From assembly GCA_027575765.1 (NCBI GenBank), contig JANBPT010000214.1, positions 1-55,521 on the forward strand: a DNA stretch of 55,521 bases. Direction: 5' to 3'. Origin of the DNA: Tieghemiomyces parasiticus (Eukaryota > Kickxellomycota > Dimargaritomycetes > Dimargaritales > Dimargaritaceae). Numbering within the stretch: the stretch's first letter is position 1; every line of letters begins with the position of its first letter. The position numbers were made by a program, and so were the translations under genes. Below are positions 42,163 through 53,441 of the stretch, piece after piece. Below the pieces are notes generated by a model, which worked only from the letters and a program-made list of their open reading frames with translations, was not told the origin of the DNA and did not search any database.

Positions 42163-43784
42163 TTAGGTGGTACGGGTCTGTAAACGGAGGGCGATATCGA
42201 GAGAATCAAATGAGGCACCATGAGCCCGGGTCACAACATGTAAGGACTTGCCCGTATCAGAATAAAAAAAAAAGAACCGCCGTTTCCTTATGGAAAAAGG
42301 CCCTACAAGTACACCCATGCCCCGCTACGACTTACCTCAAAGAACCGCCGCACGTCCTGTTCCGTTACAATCTTGCCGGCCGCAGCGAAAGGACTAAGGT
42401 ATGACTTGAGCTCATCGCGTAACTTATTGTATGCCATGATGCCGTTGATGGCCTCGGCCTTATCCATTGTCGAGAGGAGGCGCATACCAGAATCAAAGAC
42501 CGAGCCCGTACTGGCAGTATCGTCCTCCTCGGGTTCGTAGGGCTCGTCAGCGTCTAAAATGAAGAGGAGATGGTGGTCGCGGAGGTAGCTGTAGCACGCT
42601 GGGCAGTGGCAGAGACGGTCCCGCCAGCCGTCCCGGCCGAAAAGGGTCAGTGGGTGCTGGTATGGGAAGGTGAGCAGCTGGCAAGGGGTGTCGTCGGTCG
42701 CTCTGGCCGTGGTAGGCGTGGTGACCAAAGGGACCAGCTTGTAGCCGTCGGCGCCGGTAGCGGTGGAGGAAATTGGGTCGTCCGAGCGAATCCGTTTAGT
42801 CGGCCGGGATTCCTCATCGGCAGCGATAGGAGTGACATTGAGGTCGACCGCGGAGTCCAGAGCTTCCGCCGTGGTAAACTTATCGGTTGCTACTGGCAGC
42901 AAGCTATCGACCTTTAAGGTGTCCGGGTTCACCCGGCCAATGCAGACGTGGTCCGAGCGGGGTAACCTCTTGAATATGGGCGCGTACTGCTCAACGCAAC
43001 CAGTGCACACGTAATCGTCGAATTCATTGGGATCGGGCATCTGTATAAGGAACGGGGGTGAGTCGTGGTGGGTGAGTATTACGGATGTGTATGTGTTTTG
43101 GCGCATCCACAATTGAGGATACCCGCAAGAAACTGGCCTGTGACCATTGAAACTCGGGCCGCGTATGAACGAAAAGATCAAAATAACTAGCATCCCCGCA
43201 CGCGTACTTACCTCGCCAATACAGGCCGAATGGAACCAGTCCGCGCATACCACACACTGATACATCGTCTGCTCCTCGCTATCGGGGTTGTAAGACCGAT
43301 CGCACCGGCAGTACTTTCCCACGAAATTGTGACCGTAACGGTTCTCGTCGTTGACTATGGTGTCCTTCTTTTCCAGAGTACACGTCGCATGAGGCATCTG
43401 ACGCGACCCGCAATCGCAACGGAAGTGCCGCTTGTTGAATAGCTCAATCACCTCGTGGGATGCATGACAGGCGATACTGCACGAGTAACAGATCCCTGCC
43501 GTGTGGTCAACGACAAGCTCGCGGCTAATACCGGCGCCATTATCGTCATCAGCGGCAGCGTCAGTCGCTCCGTCCCGCGTCTCCCGGCTACAGGTGATAC
43601 AGACGTAGACCGGCTGGTGGATATAGCCCAAGCCGAACGTGCACTCGTCAAACTTTCCTGGTAGGACTTCCTCGGCCTCACGTTCCAGACGCGCTTGCTG
43701 GACGAGGTAGTCCGCCGCGGTCAAGCTGTCATCGTCCATGCCGATAGCGGCGGTGGTGGCGGGGTTGAGTGGGTAGTCAGTCAT
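42163..43784 (-). CDS. UBR7: UBR7-like E3 ubiquitin ligase (UBR box plus PHD finger), 3 exons
   Basis: Transcript order: 43784-43212, 43040-42336, 42177-42163, about 430 residues. The UBR box begins at Cys48 (DECTFGLGYIHQPVYVCITC) and continues with GICYSCSIACHASHEV, then FRCDCGSR. The PHD-like zinc finger starts at residue 158 (YCRCDRSYNP, YQCVVCADWFHSACIGE) and is completed after the splice by DDYVCTGCV. Near the C-terminus, FAAAGKIVTEQDVRRFFE matches the conserved UBR7 end. The intron at 43041-43211 (donor GTAAGT) is 171 nt and stays open in frame, so simple ORF calling would keep it. The last exon is a tiny TRTT-stop; reading through the donor instead adds ten residues. Animal UBR7 ubiquitinates histone H2B. 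Its promoter is shared with prefoldin 1. Confidence 0.88.
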
Positions 43785-44326
43785 GGCGAACGGGTGAGGC
43801 GAGCAGCCGTCGTTTAACCGAAGCAGCGGGCTTGGAAGGAGGTGGAAGTTTACGGCGTTGGCGGAAAGGGACTGATGGGGCCAGCCAAGCGAACACAGGT
43901 CAGTAAGGTAAGATATAGGGTAGAGGGATTTGGCGACTGTTGAAAGTAGCGGAGGAAGCGAATGGCAACAAAAGACCTGGGATTAGTACCACACAGACGT
44001 GCTTACCAAACTGCACTGCGGGTCATACGGGACGGGTACATCACACCAAGGGGAAGAATCAATACAATTGGTCCCATGCAACCTCTCTTTCGGTGCGGGT
44101 GCTAGGGTGGGCAGTGATAGGGCGTCGATGTCGGAATGGCAATGTGAGCTTTCAACCACAGCAATCTACCAGGTCGCATAGGCCACGCAGATTTCCATAC
44201 ACCCTCCATCGCCACTGAAGCGACCCATTCCTGACTCTCACTTTCAATCCATTTCCTCAGTTACCTACTGCATCTTCATCCCCTACATTTCGGCCTCTTC
44301 TACATTGTCGCCCCTTGCACTTCGCC
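43785..44326. promoter_or_regulatory. Probable bidirectional promoter of UBR7 and prefoldin 1
   Basis: 542 bases separate the two divergent start codons. No gene fits inside. The right part is C/T-rich leader. No TATA element stands out. Confidence 0.45.
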
Positions 44327-45062
44327 ATGGACCAAGCCACCGTGTCAAATGTAAGGCCATTGGGGAACTGGGCTACCGATGCCGATTGGCAACCCCGAAA
44401 ACAACTAGGAGAGAGCGTCACCCACGCTCACTACGCTGTGATGGGTCCCCATTAGCCTTCTTCGGCTTGTACATAGACCGAGTAAACATGCCTACTAGTT
44501 AAACGCGAAATACCCATAATTGACTGGCCCCTCGTCGCTGCCCTAATCCATACTCCCTCTCAACACCATATCCAATACTCGTCCTAGATTCTGCGGACTT
44601 TGCAAACCAAAATCATCGACGGCCAGAAGCAGCTCACGTCCGTCCGGGCGCAGATGCAGGCCCAGGAACGGGAGCGTCGTCGTAATGAGCTGACGCTCAA
44701 GGAGATTGAGTCACTCCCCGATGATGTGGCCACGTACAAGTCCGTCGGCAAGATGTAAGTAGGTGCACCTCTCGTGGGGACACCTTGCTCTCCTTCTGTG
44801 CATTATCTATCCAATTGGCACATTCCAACTCCCCGCTCGCTACGTGTTTCCCTAACCAATTCCTCCGACCGTCCCCCCGTTCCGCCAAACCAGGTTCCTA
44901 CAGGTCGACCAGGCTGTCGTTGTCAAGGACCTCAAGAAATCTATCGAGCAGTCGATTGACACCTCGAAGGGCCTCGAGAAGAAGCAAAAGTATGTGGAGC
45001 GCGAGCTGAACGATTGCTCCACCAGCCTCCGGGACATTATGCACCATGGCCGTGACAGATAG
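44327..45062 (+). CDS. PFD1: Prefoldin subunit 1, 3 exons
   Basis: Exons 44327-44350, 44588-44754 and 44894-45062 encode 119 residues (human PFDN1 has 122). It is a beta-type subunit of the hexameric prefoldin that hands nascent actin and tubulin to the CCT chaperonin. Two long coiled-coil helices flank a short beta segment. The helix LRTLQTKIIDGQKQLTSVRA leads into the family motif ELTLKEIESLPDD, then TYKSVGKMFLQ, which marks PFD1. The first exon has only eight codons. Donors are GTAAGG and GTAAGT. Third-position GC is high in exons 2 and 3. Confidence 0.92.
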
Positions 45063-45271
45063 GTGTCGATCACATTGAACAGTCAATTTTCTCTACTGAT
45101 ACCTTTATAAAGTAAAACTCTATCCGGCAATAGTTGTTGCATAGTTGAATGGAGCTAGTCAACTATGCAAATACGACCGCGTCGCCCCCCGTAAGGTCGG
45201 TCACATTGATCAGGCAACGAGAATGTTGTATTGAAAAAAAGGCAATCAATTAAAAATGATTACCGGTGTTT

Positions 45272-46571
45272 TTAATCCAGCTCGAGTGTCTTGCGCACGT
45301 TCTCGCGGACAATGAGATTAAACTCTTCCCGGTTCTCGCGCCACATTTTCTGATCATTGCGAAATAACAGGTGGAGCGGAGGGATGGGTTGCATCAATCG
45401 TTTAGCGCGAGGGGTGAACCGGTGGTCATTGTTTTTAGCCGGCAAAACCGTTCGCCAAATATAAAATATATATACTTTCCCACTTCACTTACGCAGGCAT
45501 CGATGTTGGCACCACTCTCGTCGTTGGGCTCTTTATATGGTCGACAAGTCAAATAGGATATGGGGGTTTCGGAAATAGGCGCCGATTAGAAGCTATGAAA
45601 TGTGGTAGGCAACACAGCTCAGAAGGGCCCTATGATGGCGAGCGCAGCCGTTACATAGGAACCACCCTCACCTCTGCGCTTCCACTTACCGGCAATCATG
45701 CTGACCACGGACAACAATATCTTCTCGACACTCTGGACGGGACTCCAGCGTTCGGAGCTGCTCTCATACATGTTGGGGTCGTCACCGGGAGCATGTAAAA
45801 TCGAGATGCAAACGACACCGTTCTCGTACACTGTGCGAGGAGAGGGGCAGAGAAGCCATACCAAATGGTGTGTGTGTGGCAGAGTAAGGGGTCGGTTAAA
45901 TCCCAGTAGCGCTAACCCGCAGTGCTAAACATTTGCCTGATAGAAGTTCAGTCTCAAGTCCAATCGCCCAAGCCACTTACCGTTGGGGTGGTACATGGGA
46001 CAGGTAAACTTCATCTCCGGCGGATTGAGTGGGTAGTCGTGAGGGAACTTGATTTGAGCGGTAAATATACCGCCCTCATAGGGGGTGTCCTCAGGACCCT
46101 CGATAAGGGCCTCCCATAGGAAGAAATTGTCCTCGGATATGGGGCCTGGGAAAGTGATATACATACGGTGGTCGAATAACCGGACTGTCAGTCGGGCTGT
46201 TGGGGGAGGGAGGGGTTGTCGTGCTCTACTCCTCCTCAGGTTTACCCCCGGCCATCTAACGTTGTTTACCGCATTCCGACCAGAGTGGCACTCGGACTTA
46301 CCGGCGGTGATGCCGTCAGGCGCGTTCACAGTGAGCTCTATGACAAGCGACGGATGAGGGCGTGACATGGCATCAGCGAGGCACGCATTGGCGTTGGGTT
46401 GCACAGGTTAGTGGTTGTCAGTCGGCTCATAACCGGCATCGGCGAAAATGCTGGACGAGGTTTGCTCATGGCGGTCGGACTACGCTCCTGTGGATTCCCT
46501 GTGCTCTATGACTCACCGCGATATTCGGTCATTAGGCGCTTGAGCGCTGTAGCGCCGGGCTTGGAATACAT
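45272..46571 (-). CDS. UBC7: Ubiquitin-conjugating enzyme E2, UBC7/UBE2G2 type, 6 exons
   Basis: Transcript order: 46571-46517, 46337-46302, 46145-45981, 45830-45690, 45530-45493, 45349-45272; 170 residues, every junction in phase. The start [17 protein letters not shown], the central HPN motif (FTCPMYHPN), catalytic Cys93 in [11 protein letters not shown] and the acidic insert [20 protein letters not shown] are diagnostic of the Ubc7/UBE2G2 group, which carries a loop of about 13 residues after the active site. The C-terminus ends [15 protein letters not shown] and more. Ubc7 works with Cue1/AUP1-type anchors and Hrd1 or gp78 in ER-associated degradation. Two internal exons are only 36 and 38 nt. 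UBR7, an E3-type gene, lies 1.5 kb away. Confidence 0.95.
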
Positions 46572-49500
46572 GACAGCTACAGGTTTGTGCAATCGCCTGT
46601 ATTGGGGTTATGAAAAGGATGGCGTCAGGGAATAGACTCGAAAAAAAGTCACGTAGGCACCGTATGAGACGGAGATGCGAAATGTCAGATGCGAGGGCGA
46701 GCGGAATTTAAAGGACGATATGGAGGTCCTATGCGAGGCAGATGTAGCTGTATAATTGCGAAGGTCTAGGTGAGAATCCTTGACCTCCCGCCCCCTATAC
46801 TGCGGCACAAAAGTGGAGTGGTGAAAGGTATAGAGAGGGGCGAAGCTGGCCTGGATTGCCAGGGGCATCACTGGCCGGCTTGGCACGGCGAAAGATTATG
46901 TCGCCAAAGAGTATGGGTTCAACACCACCACCCTATTTTCGGGCCCAGGCCAAGTCGGCTAGCACGCATGAAAATCGACTGATGGCTGATCTGACCATTA
47001 TCCTTCATTGCCCCGACCGACATGGATGAATTTATACAGGGCCAACCAGCCACTACCAATTTGGGATGGGATGTACAGGTTCCAGGTACAAGTATAGCCA
47101 CCTCCCCTCATCTGGGGACCCAAAAATGCAGCAGCGCATTTCAATGGTCGCGCTCCAGGCTTGGGGTAGGTTTCTATCTCCTCCGCTCCCAGTTTTTCGA
47201 ACGAAAGCTCAATCTACATCCCAAATGTAATGGTTCGAGATGACTCTGTACATCGATTATATGACTGTAGAGATTACCTAACTTAGACTCGCCCCGTCAG
47301 CGTCAGTAAACCTGTAGGTCAACCGTCAGTGGTTGATTATCATCCACATAATAAGATTGACTCGGCTAATACCGGTCAGGGATCGCTAGGGACATTCTGG
47401 TCGCTCTGATGCTGCTAATCTGCAAATTTATAACATTGCGTTTCGTAAGCCGCGTCCAGCTCAGTGTATTCGCAACTTGCCGAAAATTACCCCAAAGTGG
47501 CCCTTACCCCCCAGGGGTAATACCCGACTATCCCTAGGTTAGTAACCGAATTCAACGTACACCAATATTAGCGCCACGGCGAACGCTTTGAATTAGGTCT
47601 AATCGTCGGGACATCCCGCTCAACTCACAATTCCTTGACGGATCCACGGAAAGCGGTTCGCGTTAACCACAGAGAGACAATGTAGCCTTCCCGTGCTTCC
47701 GGGACGGGGTACCATGCCTATTGTAGGAGGCAATGATTACTGGGTCGCATGAAACGTAGTACTGATATAACCTGAAGGCCATTTGCCACAGTAAGAGAGA
47801 TAGACATGGGCTGTGCGGCGAGTTTACCCCGTCAGATATGCGGCCACCGCAGCCCTCGCAGGAGGAAGTCGACTAAACTACCAACACTTAAGTCGCGTCC
47901 ATGTACTCGCATTACCTTTTTGGCAGTTTAGATGTCCCTTCCCCCCTCACTAGTCAGCCTACCAGTGTCGCGATGTTTAACAATTACCCACTCTCTGCAA
48001 TGTTACCCCCTCCCCGTTTTCATTAGGAAAAGGCAGTTTCAACGACCCAGGCAACTGGCCATGGTTATCGTAATGGGCAACATCCTTCCTCATCCGGGCA
48101 TCGGCCGCTATATCTTATTAGACACTGCTTGTGGCAGGGATTGGCCTTAACCTACCTGGCCTCTCCTCGCTTGGGCGGCTCTCTTCCTTTAACTCAGTCG
48201 AAGGCAGCCTAATTCTGACACAGGCAGAGTAAGCTGAAGTAGTAATGGTGACTAGCCTTGTTGACAAAACTGGCAGGGCTAGCATAATCGATTACATTAA
48301 AATGGATATCAGTATGGCTTCGCGAACGCAGGCTACCTGCAGTCGATAGCGGTGCGTCTGTACTTTTTGCTTGCTTCCGCGGGAGATAAAATTTGAAGGC
48401 TTACAGTCACCTCATTATTGTACTCGTCTGCAGGACCAGAGGTAGGTTCCTTAGCTGATACGGAAGGATTGGTTACGCTAGGCACCTTAGTAATCCTCTC
48501 ACCTGGGAGTTTACTGTTCATCAGCAATGACAGACCCCATGAGGCGTTCATTCCCTTGTACCACATTACCCAAGCCAACCGGTTCTGTGTTCACGCCTTC
48601 TGAAGTACCTAGGCCTCGCGGTCGCATAGTGCTAGCGGCGCACGTGTGACTGGGTTGGCCGTGCGCCCCTGTGTAGAGGGCTACATTGAATAACTAGTAT
48701 GGCGTTCGAATAAAAGACAAGTACATTAAGCGTATTTAGCCTATCGATAAGGCCGGGAGTGCTTGGTTAAGAAATGAGAGGCACACAATGGCCGCAGGCA
48801 AGATAGGGGAAAGAAGGGCCGAAATCAGTAATGGCAGAAATACAGTTGGGCAAATATGGATAGGGGGATACCTAGTTACCCAATCAAGCCAGGAAATAGG
48901 AGGCGGTGCACCAACGGCTTACCAAACTTGGTTCCTAATGCATACCAATTGGCTAACGCGCAGAGCGCCAGCCACTACCCTTTCAGTACCAATGGACATC
49001 CGAGCTCCTCGTATCAAACCACGCTAGACACATTTCCAATTCACAAGGTGAGTGCAGTTAATAGAACGGCCTAAGTCGCCAGTGGCAGCCGGCGACCGCT
49101 GCATAGTCACTTGTTTTCAACCCCGCCCCCGCAGTGACGGTGATTAACTGGTCACTAGTCCATCTCCATGGCCATCATTTACAGCGGATTATGTTCCACG
49201 GAAAAAAAAGCTTTTGTGTTCCAAAAATAAAAATCCCCGATAGTTATTGGCGTAGCGCATTTCAAAAAAAAAGGCCGACCCTACTCGTTGCTATTACCCA
49301 TCCCCTTGACCAGCTTGTCCAATCCCGTCTACCCAAGGACAAGCCGGTTGCTACGGTGCGTGTAATTGCTGGCCTAATCGACCACTAGATCGCCGGTTTC
49401 GTAGCGTAAGAGGAGGAGAATGTGAACGCCAGTGAAAGCTCCAATCTAGCCCTTCTATTCCCCTTTCCTCCGCTCCTCTCGTGCTTTGCTGCTGCAGGTT

Positions 49501-50759
49501 AGCGGCTGCCTTCGTCACTCTTACCCTGGTCACCATCCCTCGCCGCTTACGCGTCGCTCCTTCCCCACACCCAATACCGCACATCGTAGATATTATTAGG
49601 TCGACGAGAGAGCAAGAGGCCAGGTCGACATGGAGCTTGACGCTTACTGGTTGCCTTAAACTGGCCTAAAGCCTCTCACTGCCAATATTCCGCTATTCTA
49701 CACGAACACACCAGTTGACCAGCTGGCATTTGCAGGGGTCAGTCCAAGCCTCCTATCACCCTTCTTCTACCGCCACCGCCGCCAGCATTTCCCCTCCATT
49801 TATTTCTCCTCCAAAATGTACCGCATTGAAGTTGGGGTGCCGATTGAGCCGCACGATAGCCGGTTAGGTCCCTCACTACATTCACAGGGGAATGTGGATT
49901 GATATAGTGTATAATACCGAAGCCCCGGTGTCTTGACTCTCTGCATCTCGGCCTAGGGGTGTCACTCTCAGTGACTTATCCTCGATAGGCGTTCCTTTCT
50001 CAATGGAGGCGAAGGGCACTCATTCCTGCGCAAACAATACTGCAAAATAAGAGAGCAGGAGGAGGCTGATCTAATGCAAGGCTGGTGGCTGCGTAGCGAG
50101 AATGGCGGAGTGGTCGTCGATCCTAACCGACATCCTCACCAATGACAAGGGAATCTGCGGCGTTATTCCCCATTGGCTTCTCTCCCTCTCCGTTGCTGTG
50201 GCCTGCTCCTCACGAACCTGTTATTCATGTTGGAACCATTAACACCACCCTGCTAGATGTGAGCGTGGGCCCTAAAGCGTTGGCGATGATTTTCGCTTTC
50301 TTTTTTAGGGATCAACGCGGCTCGGCACTACCCTCTTCCTCTCGCGCGTCCCCGGTGTGCTTTCCCAGCTCCCAATGCAGCCGTATCGGGCTCTCGCTCT
50401 CGCCCCCAGTTCCTTCATTGTGGTCCATTGATTTGGACGTATTATCCATCACACCAGGAACCCCATGCCTCCCCTTTGTCGGCCTGTATCCAGTTACCAG
50501 TCACCCCTAGGAAGCAGATGACCCATTCGGCATGCACTCGTCCTCCTCGCTTCCCCTTCCATCACCACCTAGCCTGAACCTCGAGACATACTTAAGTAAC
50601 CACCAGTCCACCCGACCTACAAAGTTTCCTCATCCCCACTCCAATCCGTGTGTTCGTCCATTGCCATTCTTGTATCCACACTTTATACTCCGTCAAGCCG
50701 TGCTACATTACGATACTCCCATCTGTTCCCCTCTCTTACGACAACCTCCTTAATTCACC
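46572..50759. other. 4.2-kb gene-poor region with a few exon-like stretches
   Basis: No gene can be assembled. The most coding-like stretches on the plus strand are 49134-49388 (ending RPTLLVAITHPLDQLVQSRL and on), a short ATG frame at 49816 (MYRIEVGVPIEPHDSR) behind a good leader, and 50102-50160 (MAEWSSILTDILTNDKGICG). They may be exons of one small unrecognised gene between 49.1 and 50.5 kb, as acceptor-like GCAG sites lie between them, but I could not find consistent phases. 46.6-49.1 kb shows nothing. Confidence 0.35.
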
Positions 50760-51380
50760 ATGCGTTCCTTCCGTATCCTCTCGAGCGCCGCTCTCCTGGC
50801 CGCCGCCCTGATCAGCCAGGCCAGTGCCTACTTCTACACCACCACTCCAGTGACCGACCAGAGCTGGACTCCTGGTACCCAGTACACTGTGACCTGGATC
50901 CCCCAGCCTGCCGACGGCGAGGCCGTCCCGGCTCCCTCCGATACTTACATCGTCAAGCTCCGCACCGGTGGCAACTTCGATATGGAGACTGTGACCCAGC
51001 TCACCCCGAGCCCCCTGTCGGTCGGCACCACCACTTTCAGCTTCACCCTGCCCGGTAACCTGAACCCTGGCGCTTACTTCCTCGAGTACACCAGCTCTAA
51101 CGGCCTGGCCAACTGGACCGGTCGCTTCACTGTCGGTGGTAGCACCAACTGGTACCCCGAGCTGCCCGCCACCGAGACCTCCACCACCGTTCCCACCAGC
51201 GAGCCCACGACGTCCGTGACCCCGACCGTGTCTGCTTCCGAGTCTGCCAGTGACTCCGCTGCCACCACCACCACCGTGTCCGCCACCGTCTCGGCCTCCT
51301 ACTCCGTGTCCGCCCCGTCTAGCGACCCCACCCCTCCCCCCAAGTGCCGCTCCCGTCGCCATAAGAACATCAAGCTGTAA
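50760..51380 (+). CDS. Secreted KRE9/KNH1-like Ser/Thr-rich cell-surface protein
   Basis: Single exon, 206 residues. The signal peptide is 1-23 (ILSSAALLAAALISQASA). Residues 24-127 form the Ig-like domain of the KRE9/KNH1 N-terminal family: SWTPGTQYTVTWIP, DTYIVKLRTG, SFTLPGNLNPGAYFLEYTSS, WTGRFTV. Residues 135-190 are a Ser/Thr-rich stalk suited to O-mannosylation. The end is basic (CRSRRHKNIKL) with no hydrophobic GPI signal, so it may be soluble or wall-bound. Related proteins act in beta-1,6-glucan assembly or are sold as GPI proteins in many fungi. Codon use is strongly biased to C-ending codons, more than any neighbour, suggesting high expression. Confidence 0.82.
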   Translation: MRSFRILSSAALLAAALISQASAYFYTTTPVTDQSWTPGTQYTVTWIPQPADGEAVPAPSDTYIVKLRTGGNFDMETVTQLTPSPLSVGTTTFSFTLPGNLNPGAYFLEYTSSNGLANWTGRFTVGGSTNWYPELPATETSTTVPTSEPTTSVTPTVSASESASDSAATTTTVSATVSASYSVSAPSSDPTPPPKCRSRRHKNIKL

Positions 51381-53441
51381 ACATATCCCCCGACAGGGTT
51401 TACATGCTTCTCCCCTCTTTTTGATACCTCATTGCCACCCCCACCCCGCGGGCTAGTTCGTGTGATGTACACATTTTCCTCTTCACTCTCTTTGTGTCTA
51501 ACGTGCAGGTTCACGGTTTAATGGAAGTGCGTTGTGACCATGTGTCCCAATATGAACCTGGATTTTTATTTTGTGCTTCCCCGGCCGGTTTCCTTGCTAT
51601 GGGATGTATTGCCCAATTTTTGTTTCTGTGATTTTACTTCTTCACTTGACCTACCACGGATTAGTCGAGTAATTATGGATTGTGGGACATGTTCGCCGCC
51701 GTCTTGTTGGAACCGCTGTGAATTTATTCCGGTGCAACCATACAATAAAGATGATAACCTAATACTCAAGGTGAACGGGCATCTGTGTAACTTAACGTGC
51801 GCTGCGCATGAATAATGCCACATGGACTACTGGCTACTGTTGACAATGTCTGCCTAGGATTTTTTTTATCAGTGGCACATGTCTGTTTCACTCACAGCAG
51901 GCCATGCGGGCGTGCCCGCACGAGGGTGGGGGAGATAGCTGCAATTTTGACATGCAGAGGAGGGCCTGGAGGATGTATACCACTGTTAACAAGTTACGAT
52001 GCACCAACGGAAGGGGAGCTTGACGAAGAAAGCACAAGTTGTCCGTTAGTTCCGGTCGAGACCATAACTGCAAGCACACTCGACCTATTACGCCCTGTCT
52101 TCCGCCAGAAGTAATCGAGGAAATGCGGCTGCAGAGGAGGCAGGAGGAGAGATCGGCCTACCGACGGCATGATGGCCCCCTGGCGAAATACAATAGACAC
52201 AAGCTAGCCACGATTAATGCGAGCACTGGTAAGGAATAATAAAACAGTACTTTGGCCAATACCTTTGCCAGCACTCGTTCGGCTTCATTTTTTCTACCGT
52301 TTCGACTATTGGCATGGACTCCCATTGACCTATGTGGAATTCAATCCCGTCGATTTCCAACCTGCCAGTAGTGTTCACGACAGTACCAGGGCGGTAGTGG
52401 GCGGGCGACATGCCCCCCCCTCAATTTTGCGCTAATCGGTGTGTGCTCTGTTGACAGTATTAACCCAAACATGTCAATCATCCAGTGTGGATGGACATGG
52501 GCCTGTAGTTGGCCGAAATTCCCCGTGTTTGGGATTTTGGGCCGCGCTGGCGCTTCGATGCCTTGTACACCAAAAAGCGAAGGCAAGCCGCTCTTGTTGC
52601 CGCGTGGACAACATGCGTGAGTGAAGCGCACACGGTTTGGTAGACAGGGAAGGTGAGTAATAGGTGGGGGCGGGCGTCAAAAAACTATGGAACGACAACT
52701 CGATAGCGCATCCCTCCTTCCCCACTGTATCACCACGCAGTTATCATCGGATAGGAGGATGGTACTCTTCCGCTCTGCGATAATTATAGTAAGCGAATGG
52801 TAAGACGTGTACAAGGAACAATAGGGCCAGACGAAGTATTCCGCTTCCCTCCCCTTCTCTCTGACTCCAGCTTCGGCGGTTACTCACGCCAATCAAAATA
52901 TTAGTAGAAGATAACGGAGCCTACCTCTAGCGAGCTGGCATGCCCACCAGGGGCCTCGGACGTGGTACCGCACATCAAAAGAATTGGGGTGCGGGAGGCA
53001 ACGGAATCTAGTGTGAGAATAGCTTAGAGTGGAGTAAGGGTCGCGAGTCGGTTGCCTCTGCTCTCTGCTTTCCTCACCATGCCATATTAATATCGGCAAT
53101 ACATATGGCCGGATACTAATGGATGGCCAAAGGAGAGCAGAGAACCCGGATTTCCTAGCAGTCAGTGTCTTGTATTTTTAGCAACAGCCTTGGTGGAGTC
53201 GGGTTGGCTATGTCAGATTAGTGTGGCCGTTTGGGCGCTGTGGTCATTCAAGATTAACCGCTACCACGGCAGGTACATACATCAATATATGTAGCTACTG
53301 TATTACATCCGACCAAGCCAACCAGATCAGCTGGAGGACGCCGTGCTGCCATATTCAGCTGATGCCTCTTTTGATGTTCTTGTAACTGACAGTAATGAGC
53401 GTATGGGTTTTTATTAAGCCATGCTATACAGCCCTATGTGG
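51381..53441. other. Intergenic with exon-like plus-strand fragments near 52 kb
   Basis: Plus-strand stretches 51990-52114 (APTEGELDEESTSCPLVPVE), 52105-52239 (PPEVIEEMRLQRRQEERSAY) and 52238-52435 (FYRFDYWHGLPLTYVEFNPV) lie one after another in different frames. They could be exons of an unknown gene or a frameshifted relic. 52.6-53.4 kb shows nothing. Confidence 0.35.

Noticed and set aside
50736..51362. 208-codon Gly-rich minus frame
   Set aside because: It is the antisense of the KRE9-like gene, caused by its strong codon bias.
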